Assembly: GCA_023388635.1 (NCBI GenBank)
Contig: JAEWFW010000057.1
Location: 1 to 51,135, forward strand
Length of the DNA stretch: 51,135 nucleotides
Reading direction: 5' to 3'
Source: Bacillota bacterium
GTDB lineage: Bacteria > Bacillota > Bacilli > Desulfuribacillales > Desulfuribacillaceae
Under the pieces are notes generated by a model. The model did not search any database, had not been told where the DNA came from, and was given only the letters and a program-made list of their open reading frames with translations. Below are positions 40,653 through 49,826 of the stretch, one piece after another (position 1 is the stretch's first letter; each line of letters starts with the position of its first letter). A program made the translations under genes and the position numbers.

Positions 40653-42014
40653 CTATGCCAGCTCCCGCTTTACAATATCAACCAATTGATTGACAATTTC
40701 CTCTAGCTGCGCTTCATCAGGACCTTCTGCCATGACTCTTACAAGCGGTTCCGTGCCAGAAGGGCGTACGAGAACCCTACCGAGCTCACCCAATTTCTGC
40801 TCATTTTCACGAATTGCCAACTGAATCACTTGATTGTTCGTCAGCGCTTCTTTATTATTGACTGCAACATTGACGAGTAATTGCGGGAACTTGCGCATAA
40901 TTTCGCAAGCCTGTGCAAGTGTTTTCTGCTTGCGAACAAGCAGATCGGTTAACTGTAGCCCTGTCAAGATGCCGTCTCCGGTTTTGCCGTATTCTAGAAA
41001 AATGATGTGCCCCGATTGTTCTCCACCGAGTACATACCCATGCTCCAGCATTTCTTCAAGGACATATTTATCGCCGACTTTCGTCTTAACTGTTTGAATG
41101 GCTAAACGCTCTACTCCGGCAAAAAAACCGATATTCGCCATAACAGTCGTGACAATCGTGTTATCCTTCAATTGTCCCCGCTCTTGCAAATCCTGACCAC
41201 ACACGGCAAGAACGAAATCTCCGTCAATAATATTGCCTAAATGGTCGACGGCAATCAGACGGTCTGCGTCTCCGTCAAATGCTAATCCCAGATCTGCTTC
41301 TGTCAACAGCACTTGCTCGCGCAGCGCTTCAATATGGGTCGATCCACATTCTACATTGATATTCGTCCCATTGGGCTTATCGGACAAGCTGACGACTTGT
41401 GCTCCCAGACTTCTGAATATATCCGGTGCAAGCGCACTGGCGGAACCATTGGCGCAGTCAAGTACGATCCGATAGTTTGCAAAGGATCGGCTACGAATCG
41501 TCGATACAAGATGCTCGCTATATATCTGCAATCCCTCCGTATCATCGTAGCAACGCCCGACACCCTCATGGGTTGGACGCGGCAATTGCCGATACATTTG
41601 TTCATCTGATAAATATTGTTCAATCTGCTCTTCTACTGCTTCCGGCAGTTTCTCACCTTGACCGTTAAAAATCTTGATTCCGTTATCATAGTATGGATTA
41701 TGCGAAGCACTAATCATCGCCCCTGCCATTGCCGTGTAATGTGTCGTCAAATATGATACTCCCGGCGTCGGAATTAACCCCAATTTAACGACATCAACAC
41801 CAACGGACATAAACCCTGCCGCCAGCGCATTCTCCAGCATATCACTCGATAAACGTGAATCTTTGCCGATAAGTACTTTGTTTGTTACATGCTGATCACG
41901 CGTTTGCTGTGATAAGACGACGCCTGCTGCTACCCCTAAACGAAATGCTAACTCCGGTGTCAATTGCGCATTGGCGACACCACGAATGCCATCTGTTCCA
42001 AAAAACTCTCCCAT
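40653..42014 (-). CDS. glmM: Phosphoglucosamine mutase
   Basis: An enzyme of 453 residues that converts glucosamine-6-phosphate to glucosamine-1-phosphate. It starts MGEFFGTDGIRGVAN; the phosphoserine loop is ISASHNPYYDNG (Ser104); the metal loop is AFDGDADRLIAVD; the sugar loop is GGEQSGHI; the phosphate loop is RPSGTEPLVRVM. Start 42014 after GGGTGA. It follows the FAD oxidoreductase gene in the cdaA-ybbR-glmM order typical of Bacillota. Confidence 0.97.
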   Translation of the reverse strand: MGEFFGTDGIRGVANAQLTPELAFRLGVAAGVVLSQQTRDQHVTNKVLIGKDSRLSSDMLENALAAGFMSVGVDVVKLGLIPTPGVSYLTTHYTAMAGAMISASHNPYYDNGIKIFNGQGEKLPEAVEEQIEQYLSDEQMYRQLPRPTHEGVGRCYDDTEGLQIYSEHLVSTIRSRSFANYRIVLDCANGSASALAPDIFRSLGAQVVSLSDKPNGTNINVECGSTHIEALREQVLLTEADLGLAFDGDADRLIAVDHLGNIIDGDFVLAVCGQDLQERGQLKDNTIVTTVMANIGFFAGVERLAIQTVKTKVGDKYVLEEMLEHGYVLGGEQSGHIIFLEYGKTGDGILTGLQLTDLLVRKQKTLAQACEIMRKFPQLLVNVAVNNKEALTNNQVIQLAIRENEQKLGELGRVLVRPSGTEPLVRVMAEGPDEAQLEEIVNQLVDIVKRELA

Positions 42015-42102
42015 ATCTTCACCCACTTTATTTTTATCTAACATATTCTTTTGATTGCTTAGAACTCTTTTGATTACTTGCTACTCATATTGCGCTGCTA
42101 TT

Positions 42103-43758
42103 TTAAGTGCACGGAGCATGCTTCTGAATTAGCCACTCCGCCACTTTCAGCCCATCTACTGCTGCACTGATAATGCCTCCGGCATATCCAGCTCCTTCTC
42201 CCGTCGGATACAGCCCTTTGCAGTTGACCGATTCAGCAAATTCGTCGCGAACAATTCTGATAGGAGATGATGTTCGCGTCTCCACCCCAGTCATAACGGC
42301 TTCGCCCATATCAAATCCGTTGAGCTTACCGCCAAATTCGACAATCGCCGCCTTCATGGCATCTGTAACGTACCCAGGCAGACAGTCATGTAAATCAGCA
42401 GGTGTAACACCGGGCAGATACGTCGGCTGCACACTGTTTCCGCCGACATGCACTGTCGGTCGACATGCCAAAAAATCTTTGACCAATTGTACAGGAGCAT
42501 AATAGTTGCTGCCCCCGACGAGGTACGCCTTTCTCTCCCATTTTCTCAAATATTCAACGCCAAGTAAAGGTGATTTGCCAATTTCATACCCATAATCCTG
42601 GGGTTCTACGGTGACGACGAGTGCCGCATTGGCATTCTCCAGGTCCCGCGCATGGTAACTCATACCGTTAGTGACCACTCCGCCTGCTTCCGAGGCTGCT
42701 GCCACCACCTGTCCTCCAGGACACATACAAAACGTGTATACGGTGCGTTTTCTGTCGTCTGGCTGTTTGCTGACCAACTGGTATTCCGCCGGACCAAGAT
42801 CTTTGTAAAGAGTACCTTCTGCACATACTCCATATTGTGCTTGATTGATAACCATCTGCGGATGTTCAATCCGTACGCCAATTGCCAGAGCCTTGGGCTC
42901 CATATGCACATGTTTGTCATGGAGCATCGCAAATGTATCCCGCGCACTGTGACCAATGGCAAGGACAACGTGGTTTGTCGCTACTTGCCGACTTTCTCCT
43001 TGCGATTGTACGACGACTCCCCGCACTTGGTTATCTGCGATATCAATGTTGATGACTTTGTGATCGAATAACACTTCGCCGCCGAGTTGCAAGAGCCTTT
43101 TCCGAAGATTTTTGACTACGATACGCAATTGATCTGTCCCGATGTGCGGCTTATGCACATACGCTATTTCCTCCGGCGCACCGGCTTCTATTAAGATGCG
43201 ATATACGTCATCAATGCGTGTATTGTGAATCCTTGTCGTCAATTTTCCATCGGAAAATGTTCCTGCTCCGCCTTCACCAAATTGGACGTTCGATTCCGGC
43301 TGCAAAACTCCTGATCGCCAGAATTCTTCAATATCTCGTTGCCTTTGATCGACATCCCGCCCTCTTTCAAATACTAGTGGACGAAAGCCATGTTCCGCTA
43401 GCAGAATTCCTGCCATCAGCCCTGCAGGTCCCGTTCCGACGACTACGGGACGGTAGTTCATTGGAGTACTGCCGACAACTAATTTAGAGCGCTCAGCTTC
43501 TTGATATATTTCTACGTCTTTCACAGGTTGCTGCAGTAACCTTTTAACAAATTTTTGTTCATCTTTGCATGAAATGAGTACCTGATATACATAATGAATT
43601 TTGTCTTTCTTGCGCGCATCTAACGACTTTTTAAAAATTTGCATTTTCGTGATATCATTTTCTACCAATTTCAATACTTTTACCTTCTTCAACAGGGCTA
43701 AAAATAGGACATGTTGATCATGTCCTATAGGGAGTTTAATATTTGATATTTTCAGCAT
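42103..43758 (-). CDS. FAD-dependent oxidoreductase (COG2509-like)
   Basis: A flavoprotein of 551 residues with an N-terminal small alpha/beta domain (about 1-95), the dinucleotide site VVVGTGPAGLMAGILLAEHG, FGEGGAGTFSDGKLTTR, IGTDQL and the C-terminal GLYPTGEGAGYAGGIISAAVDG. This family of uncharacterised dehydrogenases is often found next to glmM and ybbR in Firmicutes, but its reaction is unknown. It lies between ybbR and glmM in one operon. Confidence 0.88.
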   Translation of the reverse strand: MLKISNIKLPIGHDQHVLFLALLKKVKVLKLVENDITKMQIFKKSLDARKKDKIHYVYQVLISCKDEQKFVKRLLQQPVKDVEIYQEAERSKLVVGSTPMNYRPVVVGTGPAGLMAGILLAEHGFRPLVFERGRDVDQRQRDIEEFWRSGVLQPESNVQFGEGGAGTFSDGKLTTRIHNTRIDDVYRILIEAGAPEEIAYVHKPHIGTDQLRIVVKNLRKRLLQLGGEVLFDHKVINIDIADNQVRGVVVQSQGESRQVATNHVVLAIGHSARDTFAMLHDKHVHMEPKALAIGVRIEHPQMVINQAQYGVCAEGTLYKDLGPAEYQLVSKQPDDRKRTVYTFCMCPGGQVVAAASEAGGVVTNGMSYHARDLENANAALVVTVEPQDYGYEIGKSPLLGVEYLRKWERKAYLVGGSNYYAPVQLVKDFLACRPTVHVGGNSVQPTYLPGVTPADLHDCLPGYVTDAMKAAIVEFGGKLNGFDMGEAVMTGVETRTSSPIRIVRDEFAESVNCKGLYPTGEGAGYAGGIISAAVDGLKVAEWLIQKHAPCT

Positions 43759-43792
43759 CTAAAGAATCATCCTTACGCCAAATTTGCTTTCT

Positions 43793-44995
43793 CTATTCCA
43801 GACGCTCAAGCGTCACTTCTACCTCTGTATGTTCCAAATCAAATGCTTTTACAAAACGCGGCGTGTTGACCTGCAGCTGTATACGCTGTTTGCCGAGCGG
43901 TTTATTGCTGACATCGATAAATACCTGTACGTCTCCCTTTTGCAGATTCTCTAGCTTTTCAGGCGCTGCCTCCAATGAGAGGGCAATCGATTCAACATTG
44001 AGATCTACAGCGATATTATCCGCCGCGCCGTTGACGGTGATCGGTACATCCTCTAAATGCATCGTCTCCGACGGCACCACTTCGACAGTCACACTGACGT
44101 TCTCCGGCTCTACCTTTGTCGTACCGTCAATCAACGGCAACGCTTGCTCAAAGACAGTGGTTTCTCGGATACCTGCCAACGATATGACCGTACCGGGGAA
44201 AAATTCGTATCGGTCAATCTGGTCAAGCGGTCCAAAGACAGTCACTTGATCGGTAGACATCTGCACTTGGCTGACGGCAAAACCTGCCGCTGGATATCCC
44301 TCAAAGTGAATATTCAAAGGCAATTCTAGGAACGGGCTGGACACTGGTACAATAACATCCACGACCGTCGGGTTGATTTCGACTTTCAATTCATTACCTT
44401 CTATATCCAATGCCCGCACACGCACTGTTTCATCGATCACAGAACGCACGTTGTCAATATTGACGTAGGCAGAGACGACTTGTATTTGCGCAAGCGTATC
44501 TTCCGTCGCTGTCACAAAAATGCGACTCGGCGAAACTATTGGCTGCCCAGCTGTAAACCCTGGTGCCGCCGTGCCTTGAAGAATAATTTGTACAGGCATT
44601 TCAATTGTCGATTTACGCGCCAATTCAACGCTTGCCGTTGACGGCTGAATCGATGCCGATACGCCGCGCGGGACACCCTCAATTGTCAGCGGAACATTGG
44701 CATGCAACCCCTGTTCCAATTCGGTCAAATCGGCTTTGACTTTCAATGATCCGGGGAATACGCTGCGAATATCCATAGGATTTCCCGTCAAGATGACGTT
44801 CACTTTGTCTGTTGCCGCAATCACTGCAAATTGCGTATCATCAAACGTATATGTAACCGTTACATCATTATACTCATGTTCTGTTAAATTAAGCGGAGGC
44901 GTAATGTCCTCTGTGCTGACTACTAGCCATAACAATATGGCGAGCAGCACAGCTAAAACTTTAGCGAATATATTGCTCTGTAGCCATTTATCCAT
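43793..44995 (-). CDS. ybbR: YbbR-domain protein, regulator of CdaA
   Basis: A protein of 400 residues with an N-terminal membrane helix (NIFAKVLAVLLAILLWLVVS) and a surface part made of four to five YbbR repeats of about 80 residues (for example VPLTIEGVPRGVSAS, LPLNIHFEGYPAAGF, VPITVNGAADNIAVD). In Bacillus and Listeria YbbR (CdaR) binds CdaA and controls its activity. Its start overlaps the cdaA stop region, fitting coupled translation. Confidence 0.92.
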   Translation of the reverse strand: MDKWLQSNIFAKVLAVLLAILLWLVVSTEDITPPLNLTEHEYNDVTVTYTFDDTQFAVIAATDKVNVILTGNPMDIRSVFPGSLKVKADLTELEQGLHANVPLTIEGVPRGVSASIQPSTASVELARKSTIEMPVQIILQGTAAPGFTAGQPIVSPSRIFVTATEDTLAQIQVVSAYVNIDNVRSVIDETVRVRALDIEGNELKVEINPTVVDVIVPVSSPFLELPLNIHFEGYPAAGFAVSQVQMSTDQVTVFGPLDQIDRYEFFPGTVISLAGIRETTVFEQALPLIDGTTKVEPENVSVTVEVVPSETMHLEDVPITVNGAADNIAVDLNVESIALSLEAAPEKLENLQKGDVQVFIDVSNKPLGKQRIQLQVNTPRFVKAFDLEHTEVEVTLERLE

Positions 44996-45806
44996 TTTTC
45001 GTAGCCCTCCTAAACCAAGAAGAAGCCTTTGATTTCTTCACTACTAAATGCTCCGTCATTTTTCCTTTTAACGATTTCTCATCCAGGTCTTTATATAATT
45101 GTCCATTTCTCGCTACAGATATCTGTCCAGTCTCCTCAGAAACGATAATAATCAAGGCATCGGATTGTTCACTGATACCAATTCCGGCGCGATGCCTCGT
45201 TCCTAACGCTTTGCTGATAAATGGATTCTCACTTAAGGGCAAGTAACAAGCTGCCGCTAAGATTTTATCTTTGCGAATAATGACAGCTCCGTCATGCAAC
45301 GGTGTATTAGGAATAAATATATTAATTAACAGTTCAGAACTAATTTCCGCACTTAATTTCGTACCCGCTTCTGTAAAATCGCTCAATCCGGAATTACCTT
45401 CAATAACCATCAAGGCACCAATTTTATTTTTCGCCAGTGACGTAGATGCCTTAGTAATTTCCTGAATGACTCTTTCTACGAGGACTTCATCTTGGGTATA
45501 GGAGCGGGAAAAAAAGCTGCCTCTCCCCAGTTGCTCAAGTGCTCTCCGCAACTCCGGTTGAAAGACGACGGGAATCGCAAAGAAAAACGTAGTCAGTGTT
45601 TTGTCTAACAGCCAATTAAAAGCGCGCAACTCCAATTGACCGCTGACTGCCGTGGCGACAATAATTATAACCACACCTTGCAATAGTTGAACTGCCCGTG
45701 TGCCGCGTATTAAAATGATAATTTTATAAAGTACATAGCTGACGACAAATATATCAATCAAATTTTTAAAATCACCGAGTCGTCCAACAAACTCAATTTC
45801 GCCCAT
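44988..45806 (-). CDS. cdaA: Membrane diadenylate cyclase CdaA
   Basis: A protein of 272 residues with three N-terminal membrane helices (about 13-85) and a DAC domain with PLHDGAVII (DGA 172-174) and LGTRHRAGIG (RHR 204-206), the catalytic motifs for making c-di-AMP from two ATP. c-di-AMP governs potassium and osmotic balance and cell-wall state; clustering with glmM and ybbR is the standard layout. Start 45806 (MGEIEF) after GGGGCGA. Confidence 0.97.
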   Translation of the reverse strand: MGEIEFVGRLGDFKNLIDIFVVSYVLYKIIILIRGTRAVQLLQGVVIIIVATAVSGQLELRAFNWLLDKTLTTFFFAIPVVFQPELRRALEQLGRGSFFSRSYTQDEVLVERVIQEITKASTSLAKNKIGALMVIEGNSGLSDFTEAGTKLSAEISSELLINIFIPNTPLHDGAVIIRKDKILAAACYLPLSENPFISKALGTRHRAGIGISEQSDALIIIVSEETGQISVARNGQLYKDLDEKSLKGKMTEHLVVKKSKASSWFRRATKNG

Positions 45807-45938
45807 GATCGCCCCTGCTTTCCACATATACCCTTATCATTATCGCGTTGTTTACTAAAGGATATCATAATATATTTAAACAGAAAAGTTTTAATTCCTC
45901 TTTACAAGCATTTGCACAAAGCGTATAAGCAATACAAC

Positions 45939-45976
45939 AAAATCTTTCAGAATGCCTATTCATTCCGAAAGATTTT
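45939..45976 (-). terminator. Terminator of the RocR-like gene
   Basis: On the minus strand AAAATCTTTCGGAATG pairs with CATTCTGAAAGATTTT around a five-base loop, three bases past the stop codon; a short T-rich stretch follows. Confidence 0.75.
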
Positions 45977-45978
45977 AC

Positions 45979-47343
45979 TCACTGTATTTCGCTGTTTTGC
46001 TCCTCAGGTAAAAGATTGTATTTCTTTAGCTTATATTGTAATGCTTGCCGTTTAATCCCTAATTTGTTCGCGGTGTGAGTGATATTATACAATTGCTGCT
46101 GCAAAACTTGTTCGATATATTTCTTCTCAATTTGATCAAATATTTCCGGCATACTTTCATTTGACTGATCAATCGCTTTAAGAACTCCATCGACTCCCAG
46201 GTACATATCTGTATGTGCACTTTCCTTTTTCGTCGGGAAGATTTCCGGTACCTGCTCCAAGGTGACCGTTTTCTGTCTGGGACTGCACATCGTCAGAGCA
46301 TATCGCAAGACACTGCGTAATTGCCGTATATTCTGCGGCCAATCATATTGTATAAACTTCTTCTTCACTTCTTCATGGAGCGATATACCCTCAGGTAAAA
46401 TTTTCTCGGCTAATAGCAGCACGTCTCCCTTGCGTTCTCGCAGGGGCGGAATTTTGATACCATGGAAACCCTGCAAAGGTATGACTGGAGCATTGCCGAC
46501 GATAATCCATTTACAGTACCCTTTTTTATCGATTGTCGATATCTTGCACTTTTCTTTGACAGCGGCGATAAAATTCCTGAGCAATTTCTCGTCAGTAATC
46601 GTTATCCCTGTGTATGTCGTACTCTTGTGCAGATGCTGCACTACATCTTTGATCTGGTTCGGCTTCGTCACCTCTATCCAGTAAATATCTTGCTTTAAAA
46701 ATATCTTAATCATTTGCGTAATAATTTGATGTTTATCTACGCCTAATTCTCCATATAGATACGTAGGAATATGATTTTTGAGATTATATCGTAAATCGCG
46801 CAACGCCATCCATGTCGTATCATCCCTGCTCGTATAGTCTACGTTGGATTGAAGTTCTTTTATCTCATTTTTCTGATCATTCGTAGTTGTGCGTTTGCGT
46901 GTGTCTGAAAATCCATCGTGATTTATAGTATCTAGTGCCTTTGCAAGTTCATCCTTTAATTGCGCAATTATTTTCCCCATTTGTGCATTTTCATCCTGAT
47001 AGGCAATAATCTGTGTGATATCCTTTGCAATCACAATGGCACCAATGACTTCCGAATGATTCAGCAAAGGTTCTATGATTAAATGTATGCTACTGTGATG
47101 ACCGGACAAAGCTTGCACTTTATAATCATACATATTAACAGCCTTTCGGCTAGAGAACACTTGCTCAATTTCCTGATGAAACGGGTATACATCATTCCAC
47201 GAAAACATCTTGCCGAATTGCTCATTCGATAAAACAGACGTTTTCTCTTCATTGATGATGTCTACAGCGATCGGTAGCAAATCAATTACAGATTGAAAAA
47301 AGCTGTAAGGAACCAGTTGATCGGTGAAATCATAATCTGACAC
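45979..47343 (-). CDS. RocR-like PAS/AAA+/Fis regulator with degenerate ATPase motifs
   Basis: A protein of 454 residues: PAS-like domain (about 15-115), coiled linker, a reduced AAA+ domain (about 175-350) and a C-terminal Fis-type helix-turn-helix (ITHTANKLGIKRQALQYKL). The AAA+ part keeps IPPLRERKGDVLLLAEKIL and WPQNIRQLRSVL but where Walker A should be it reads YGELGVDKHQI, no clear Walker B (TGITITDEK instead) and no GAFTGA loop. It is therefore unlikely to drive sigma-54 polymerase and may act as a plain DNA-binding regulator. Start is GTG at 47343 after AAGGAGG. It is monocistronic. Confidence 0.8.
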   Translation of the reverse strand: MSDYDFTDQLVPYSFFQSVIDLLPIAVDIINEEKTSVLSNEQFGKMFSWNDVYPFHQEIEQVFSSRKAVNMYDYKVQALSGHHSSIHLIIEPLLNHSEVIGAIVIAKDITQIIAYQDENAQMGKIIAQLKDELAKALDTINHDGFSDTRKRTTTNDQKNEIKELQSNVDYTSRDDTTWMALRDLRYNLKNHIPTYLYGELGVDKHQIITQMIKIFLKQDIYWIEVTKPNQIKDVVQHLHKSTTYTGITITDEKLLRNFIAAVKEKCKISTIDKKGYCKWIIVGNAPVIPLQGFHGIKIPPLRERKGDVLLLAEKILPEGISLHEEVKKKFIQYDWPQNIRQLRSVLRYALTMCSPRQKTVTLEQVPEIFPTKKESAHTDMYLGVDGVLKAIDQSNESMPEIFDQIEKKYIEQVLQQQLYNITHTANKLGIKRQALQYKLKKYNLLPEEQNSEIQ

Positions 47344-47425
47344 TGTGTTACCTCCTTGATAGTCTCAATGCTCACCTACATTACTTCTGCCATCTTGGAC
47401 AAAAATCCTGCTCAAGTCTAAATAA

Positions 47426-47463
47426 TAAAAAAACTTTGTATCTTAAATCATAAGATACAAAGT
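47426..47463 (-). terminator. Terminator of the tRNA/5S array
   Basis: On the minus strand ACTTTGTATCTTA and TAAGATACAAAGT form a perfect 13-bp stem, followed by seven T. Confidence 0.9.
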
Positions 47464-47543
47464 CATTGGTAGAGCATGGAATTCAAAATACGAATCATGC
47501 TCTACACCACAGATGTCGGTCAACAACGCCGACATATTAAGGA

Positions 47544-47619
47544 TGGTGGAGCCAAGCGGGATCGAACCGCTGACCTCCTGCGTGCAAGGCAGGCGCTCTC
47601 CCAGCTGAGCTATAGCCCC
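47544..47619 (-). tRNA. tRNA-Ala (TGC)
   Basis: A 76-base cloverleaf on the minus strand beginning GGGGCTATAGCTCAGCTGGG, anticodon loop CTTGCAC with TGC, T arm GGTTCGATCC and encoded CCA. Last gene of the array. Confidence 0.97.
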
Positions 47620-47623
47620 ATAA

Positions 47624-47697
47624 TGGAGCGGGTGATGGGAATCGAACCCACGCATCTAGCTTGGAAGGCTAGTGTTCTACCATTGAACTACACCCGC
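47624..47697 (-). tRNA. tRNA-Gly (TCC)
   Basis: A 74-base cloverleaf on the minus strand beginning GCGGGTGTAGTTCAATGG, anticodon TCC in CTTCCAA, encoded CCA; four bases from tRNA-Ala. Confidence 0.97.
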
Positions 47698-47737
47698 ATC
47701 AACTGATGAAATTGTCTTCACCAGTATACCTTTTGAT

Positions 47738-47814
47738 TGGTCGGGGCAGAGGGATTTGAACCCCCGGCCTCTTGGTCCCAAGCCAAGCACTCTACCAAAC
47801 TGAGCTATACCCCG
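47738..47814 (-). tRNA. tRNA-Pro (TGG)
   Basis: A 77-base cloverleaf on the minus strand beginning CGGGGTATAGCTCAGTTTGG; anticodon loop CTTGGGA gives TGG; encoded CCA. Confidence 0.97.
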
Positions 47815-47863
47815 ATAAAGCGGCACCGCAAGTGAGACTTGTCATCTTGCAGAACCGTTATAG

Positions 47864-47940
47864 TGGCGTGCCCTGAGGGATTCGAACCCCCGACCTTTTG
47901 ATTCGTAGTCAAACGCTCTATCCAGCTGAGCTAAGGGCAC
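47864..47940 (-). tRNA. tRNA-Arg (ACG)
   Basis: A 77-base cloverleaf on the minus strand beginning GTGCCCTTAGCTCAGCTGG; anticodon loop CTACGAA gives ACG (read as ICG after deamination); encoded CCA. It begins five bases after the 5S gene. Confidence 0.97.
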
Positions 47941-47945
47941 ATCTT

Positions 47946-48063
47946 GTCTGGCAACGACCTAATCTCCCAGGGACCTGCGTCCCAAGTACCTTCGGCGCAG
48001 AAGGGCTTAACGGTTGTGTTCGGGATGGGTACTCGTGTGACCCCTTCGCCATTGTTACCAGAC
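47946..48063 (-). rRNA. 5S ribosomal RNA (orphan copy within a tRNA array)
   Basis: About 118 bases on the minus strand with the conserved blocks ACACCCGTTCCC-like region (here CACACGAGTACCCATCCCGA), CCGTTAAGCCC and the loop E/helix IV part GGTACTTGGGACGCAGGTCC; ends GTCTGG and CCAGAC pair as helix I. It sits between tRNA-Gly(GCC), 4 bases away, and tRNA-Arg, 5 bases away, without 16S or 23S genes in the window. Confidence 0.95.
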
Positions 48064-48067
48064 ATAT

Positions 48068-48142
48068 TGGAGCGGAAGACGGGATTCGAACCCGCGACCC
48101 TCGCCTTGGCAAGGCGATACTCTACCACTGAGCCACTTCCGC
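48068..48142 (-). tRNA. tRNA-Gly (GCC)
   Basis: A 75-base cloverleaf on the minus strand beginning GCGGAAGTGGCTCAGTGG; anticodon loop TTGCCAA gives GCC; encoded CCA. First gene of the array. Confidence 0.97.
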
Positions 48143-48184
48143 AAGTAATTCTAATGTTTATCACTTAATTTAGCGACAAATATT

Positions 48185-48213
48185 ATATTAACAGATATTA
48201 TATAAAAATGCAA
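48185..48213 (-). promoter_or_regulatory. Promoter of the tRNA/5S array
   Basis: On the minus strand TTGCAT (48213-48208), 17 bases and TAATAT (48190-48185), about 35 bases before tRNA-Gly(GCC). It shows that the array starts here and is not the tail of a ribosomal operon. Confidence 0.8.
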
Positions 48214-48244
48214 GTAGTTTTGAAATTTTTTATAAAATACACTA

Positions 48245-49021
48245 TCATGAACCCGTTGATTTATACCGACTTAATCCGAAACGCCAAAAACTATATGCCG
48301 GAAAAATGAACAGCAGCCCCGCTAATGGCATCAACATATATATTATACTTTTCTCCATATCCAATAAATATAAGAGCGGATAGTATTGGAATAGCGCCAA
48401 GGGAATAATATAGGTCAAAAATCGAAGTACATGTTCTCCGTACACGGAAAATGGATAGCGCCCAAACTCCCTGCCACCATCGGTAAAAATGTTCATAAAT
48501 TCCAGCCCTTCAATCGTGAAAAACGAAAAAGCGGCATAGATCAGAAACAGACATAAAAACACAATCGATCCGCAGCATATCATCAAAACGAGTGTGATGA
48601 TTTTATCATATGTCCAAATAACACCGCTGGCAGGAATCGCATAACCAAAAACTACAATCACCTGTAATAGCCTGCCGATGCGAGTAAATTCCATTTTAGA
48701 CGCTAACACTTGAAATACCAGTTTTCTTGGTCTAACTAACGCTCTGTCAAATTCGCCATTGCTAATCATGACTGGAAAAAGATCAAACCCTCTGCCAAAG
48801 CATTCTGCAATCGAAAAGGCCATCAGCACTGTTGCAAAACATAGCAAAACCTGCTGAAAGCTGAATCCTTCAACCTCGTTGAATCGTGTAAACATAAACC
48901 AAATGCCGAGCAAAGCCGTAAAAGAAACGAGAAACTGTCCCAGTGCAGTTAAAAAAAATGATACTTTATATTGCATTTGACTTTTGAGATGCATTAAAAA
49001 GAACTTGATGTATAAATGCAT
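48245..49021 (-). CDS. ABC-2 family exporter permease (second subunit)
   Basis: A membrane protein of 258 residues with about six helices, of the large-subunit pair type (COG3694-like): FGRGFDLFPVMISNGEFDRA followed by LVRPRKLVFQVLASK is the cytoplasmic coupling region typical of this group. It forms a heterodimer with the permease encoded just upstream, one base away. Start 49021 after AAGGGGG; a longer reading is not supported. The substrate is unknown. Confidence 0.82.
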   Translation of the reverse strand: MHLYIKFFLMHLKSQMQYKVSFFLTALGQFLVSFTALLGIWFMFTRFNEVEGFSFQQVLLCFATVLMAFSIAECFGRGFDLFPVMISNGEFDRALVRPRKLVFQVLASKMEFTRIGRLLQVIVVFGYAIPASGVIWTYDKIITLVLMICCGSIVFLCLFLIYAAFSFFTIEGLEFMNIFTDGGREFGRYPFSVYGEHVLRFLTYIIPLALFQYYPLLYLLDMEKSIIYMLMPLAGLLFIFPAYSFWRFGLSRYKSTGS

Positions 49022-49022
49022 A

Positions 49023-49826
49023 TTATCCCCCTTGAACCACCACTTTGCGCAGTGCATTTTTCATCATCAATCGACCGATCAATGCCAGCACGATAAGCCA
49101 AAATACCTGCAAACCAATGCCTTGAATAGCATCGATCCCGTAAATATTACCGTTGTAAATGCGCAGCGGCATATTCTGCATTGCTGCAAAAGGAAGCACT
49201 TCGGCAATCCCGCGGAAAGGTTCCGTGAAAAAAGGAAGTGGGATGATCGCCCCTGCCAAGAAGTCCGCTAGTACCGCCGAGATAATCCGCACGCCCATCG
49301 GCGATAACGTGTAGAACGTTACTATGTACACAAGCATAGAAAATGCTACGACGACGCATAGGCTAAGCACTGCCGAGATTACGAACAACAGAAATTGCAC
49401 ACCATCTGCCGGTAATGACATTCTGAATGGCTCTGGTACGGCAAACGCAATCAGCAATATCGGCAAGCAGCGAAGCACCGCTTTCGACAATCTATTGGCA
49501 GTGGATTGGCAAAACCAGCGCCCATACAAATCAATAGGGCGAACCATCTCATAGGCAATTCCACCGCTGGAGATAGCGTTAAATATTTCTGCTTCAAAAA
49601 ACCAAACCATGAAAAGCGCCAAAAATGCCTGCTGCATCCATATATAAGAAACAGTTTGCGAAAATTCCATAGGAAAGGCTGCGGGATTTGCCTGGTAGAA
49701 AGCCCAAAATGCGAGAATCTCCATGAACCCCCATGCAAATTGCGTCATCATTCCCGCTAAAGCGGCACCGCGATATTGAAGGCTGTTTGAAAAGCGAATG
49801 CGAAATATCGCTAGATACTTTTTCAT
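49023..49826 (-). CDS. ABC-2 family exporter permease (first subunit)
   Basis: A membrane protein of 267 residues with about six helices (COG4587-like). It starts MKKYLAIFRIRFSNSLQYRG and has the coupling segment FNAISSGGIAYEMVRPIDLY, the counterpart of the motif in its partner. Its ATG overlaps the stop of the ATPase gene (ATGA). Together with its partner it forms the channel of a three-gene exporter. Confidence 0.82.
   Translation of the reverse strand: MKKYLAIFRIRFSNSLQYRGAALAGMMTQFAWGFMEILAFWAFYQANPAAFPMEFSQTVSYIWMQQAFLALFMVWFFEAEIFNAISSGGIAYEMVRPIDLYGRWFCQSTANRLSKAVLRCLPILLIAFAVPEPFRMSLPADGVQFLLFVISAVLSLCVVVAFSMLVYIVTFYTLSPMGVRIISAVLADFLAGAIIPLPFFTEPFRGIAEVLPFAAMQNMPLRIYNGNIYGIDAIQGIGLQVFWLIVLALIGRLMMKNALRKVVVQGG

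Noticed and set aside
47443..48168. Several open frames of 60-77 codons on both strands across the tRNA/5S array
   Set aside because: They are translations of tRNA and 5S genes (for example the familiar 'GAIAQLGERLPCTQEVSGS' artefact) and carry no ribosome binding sites.
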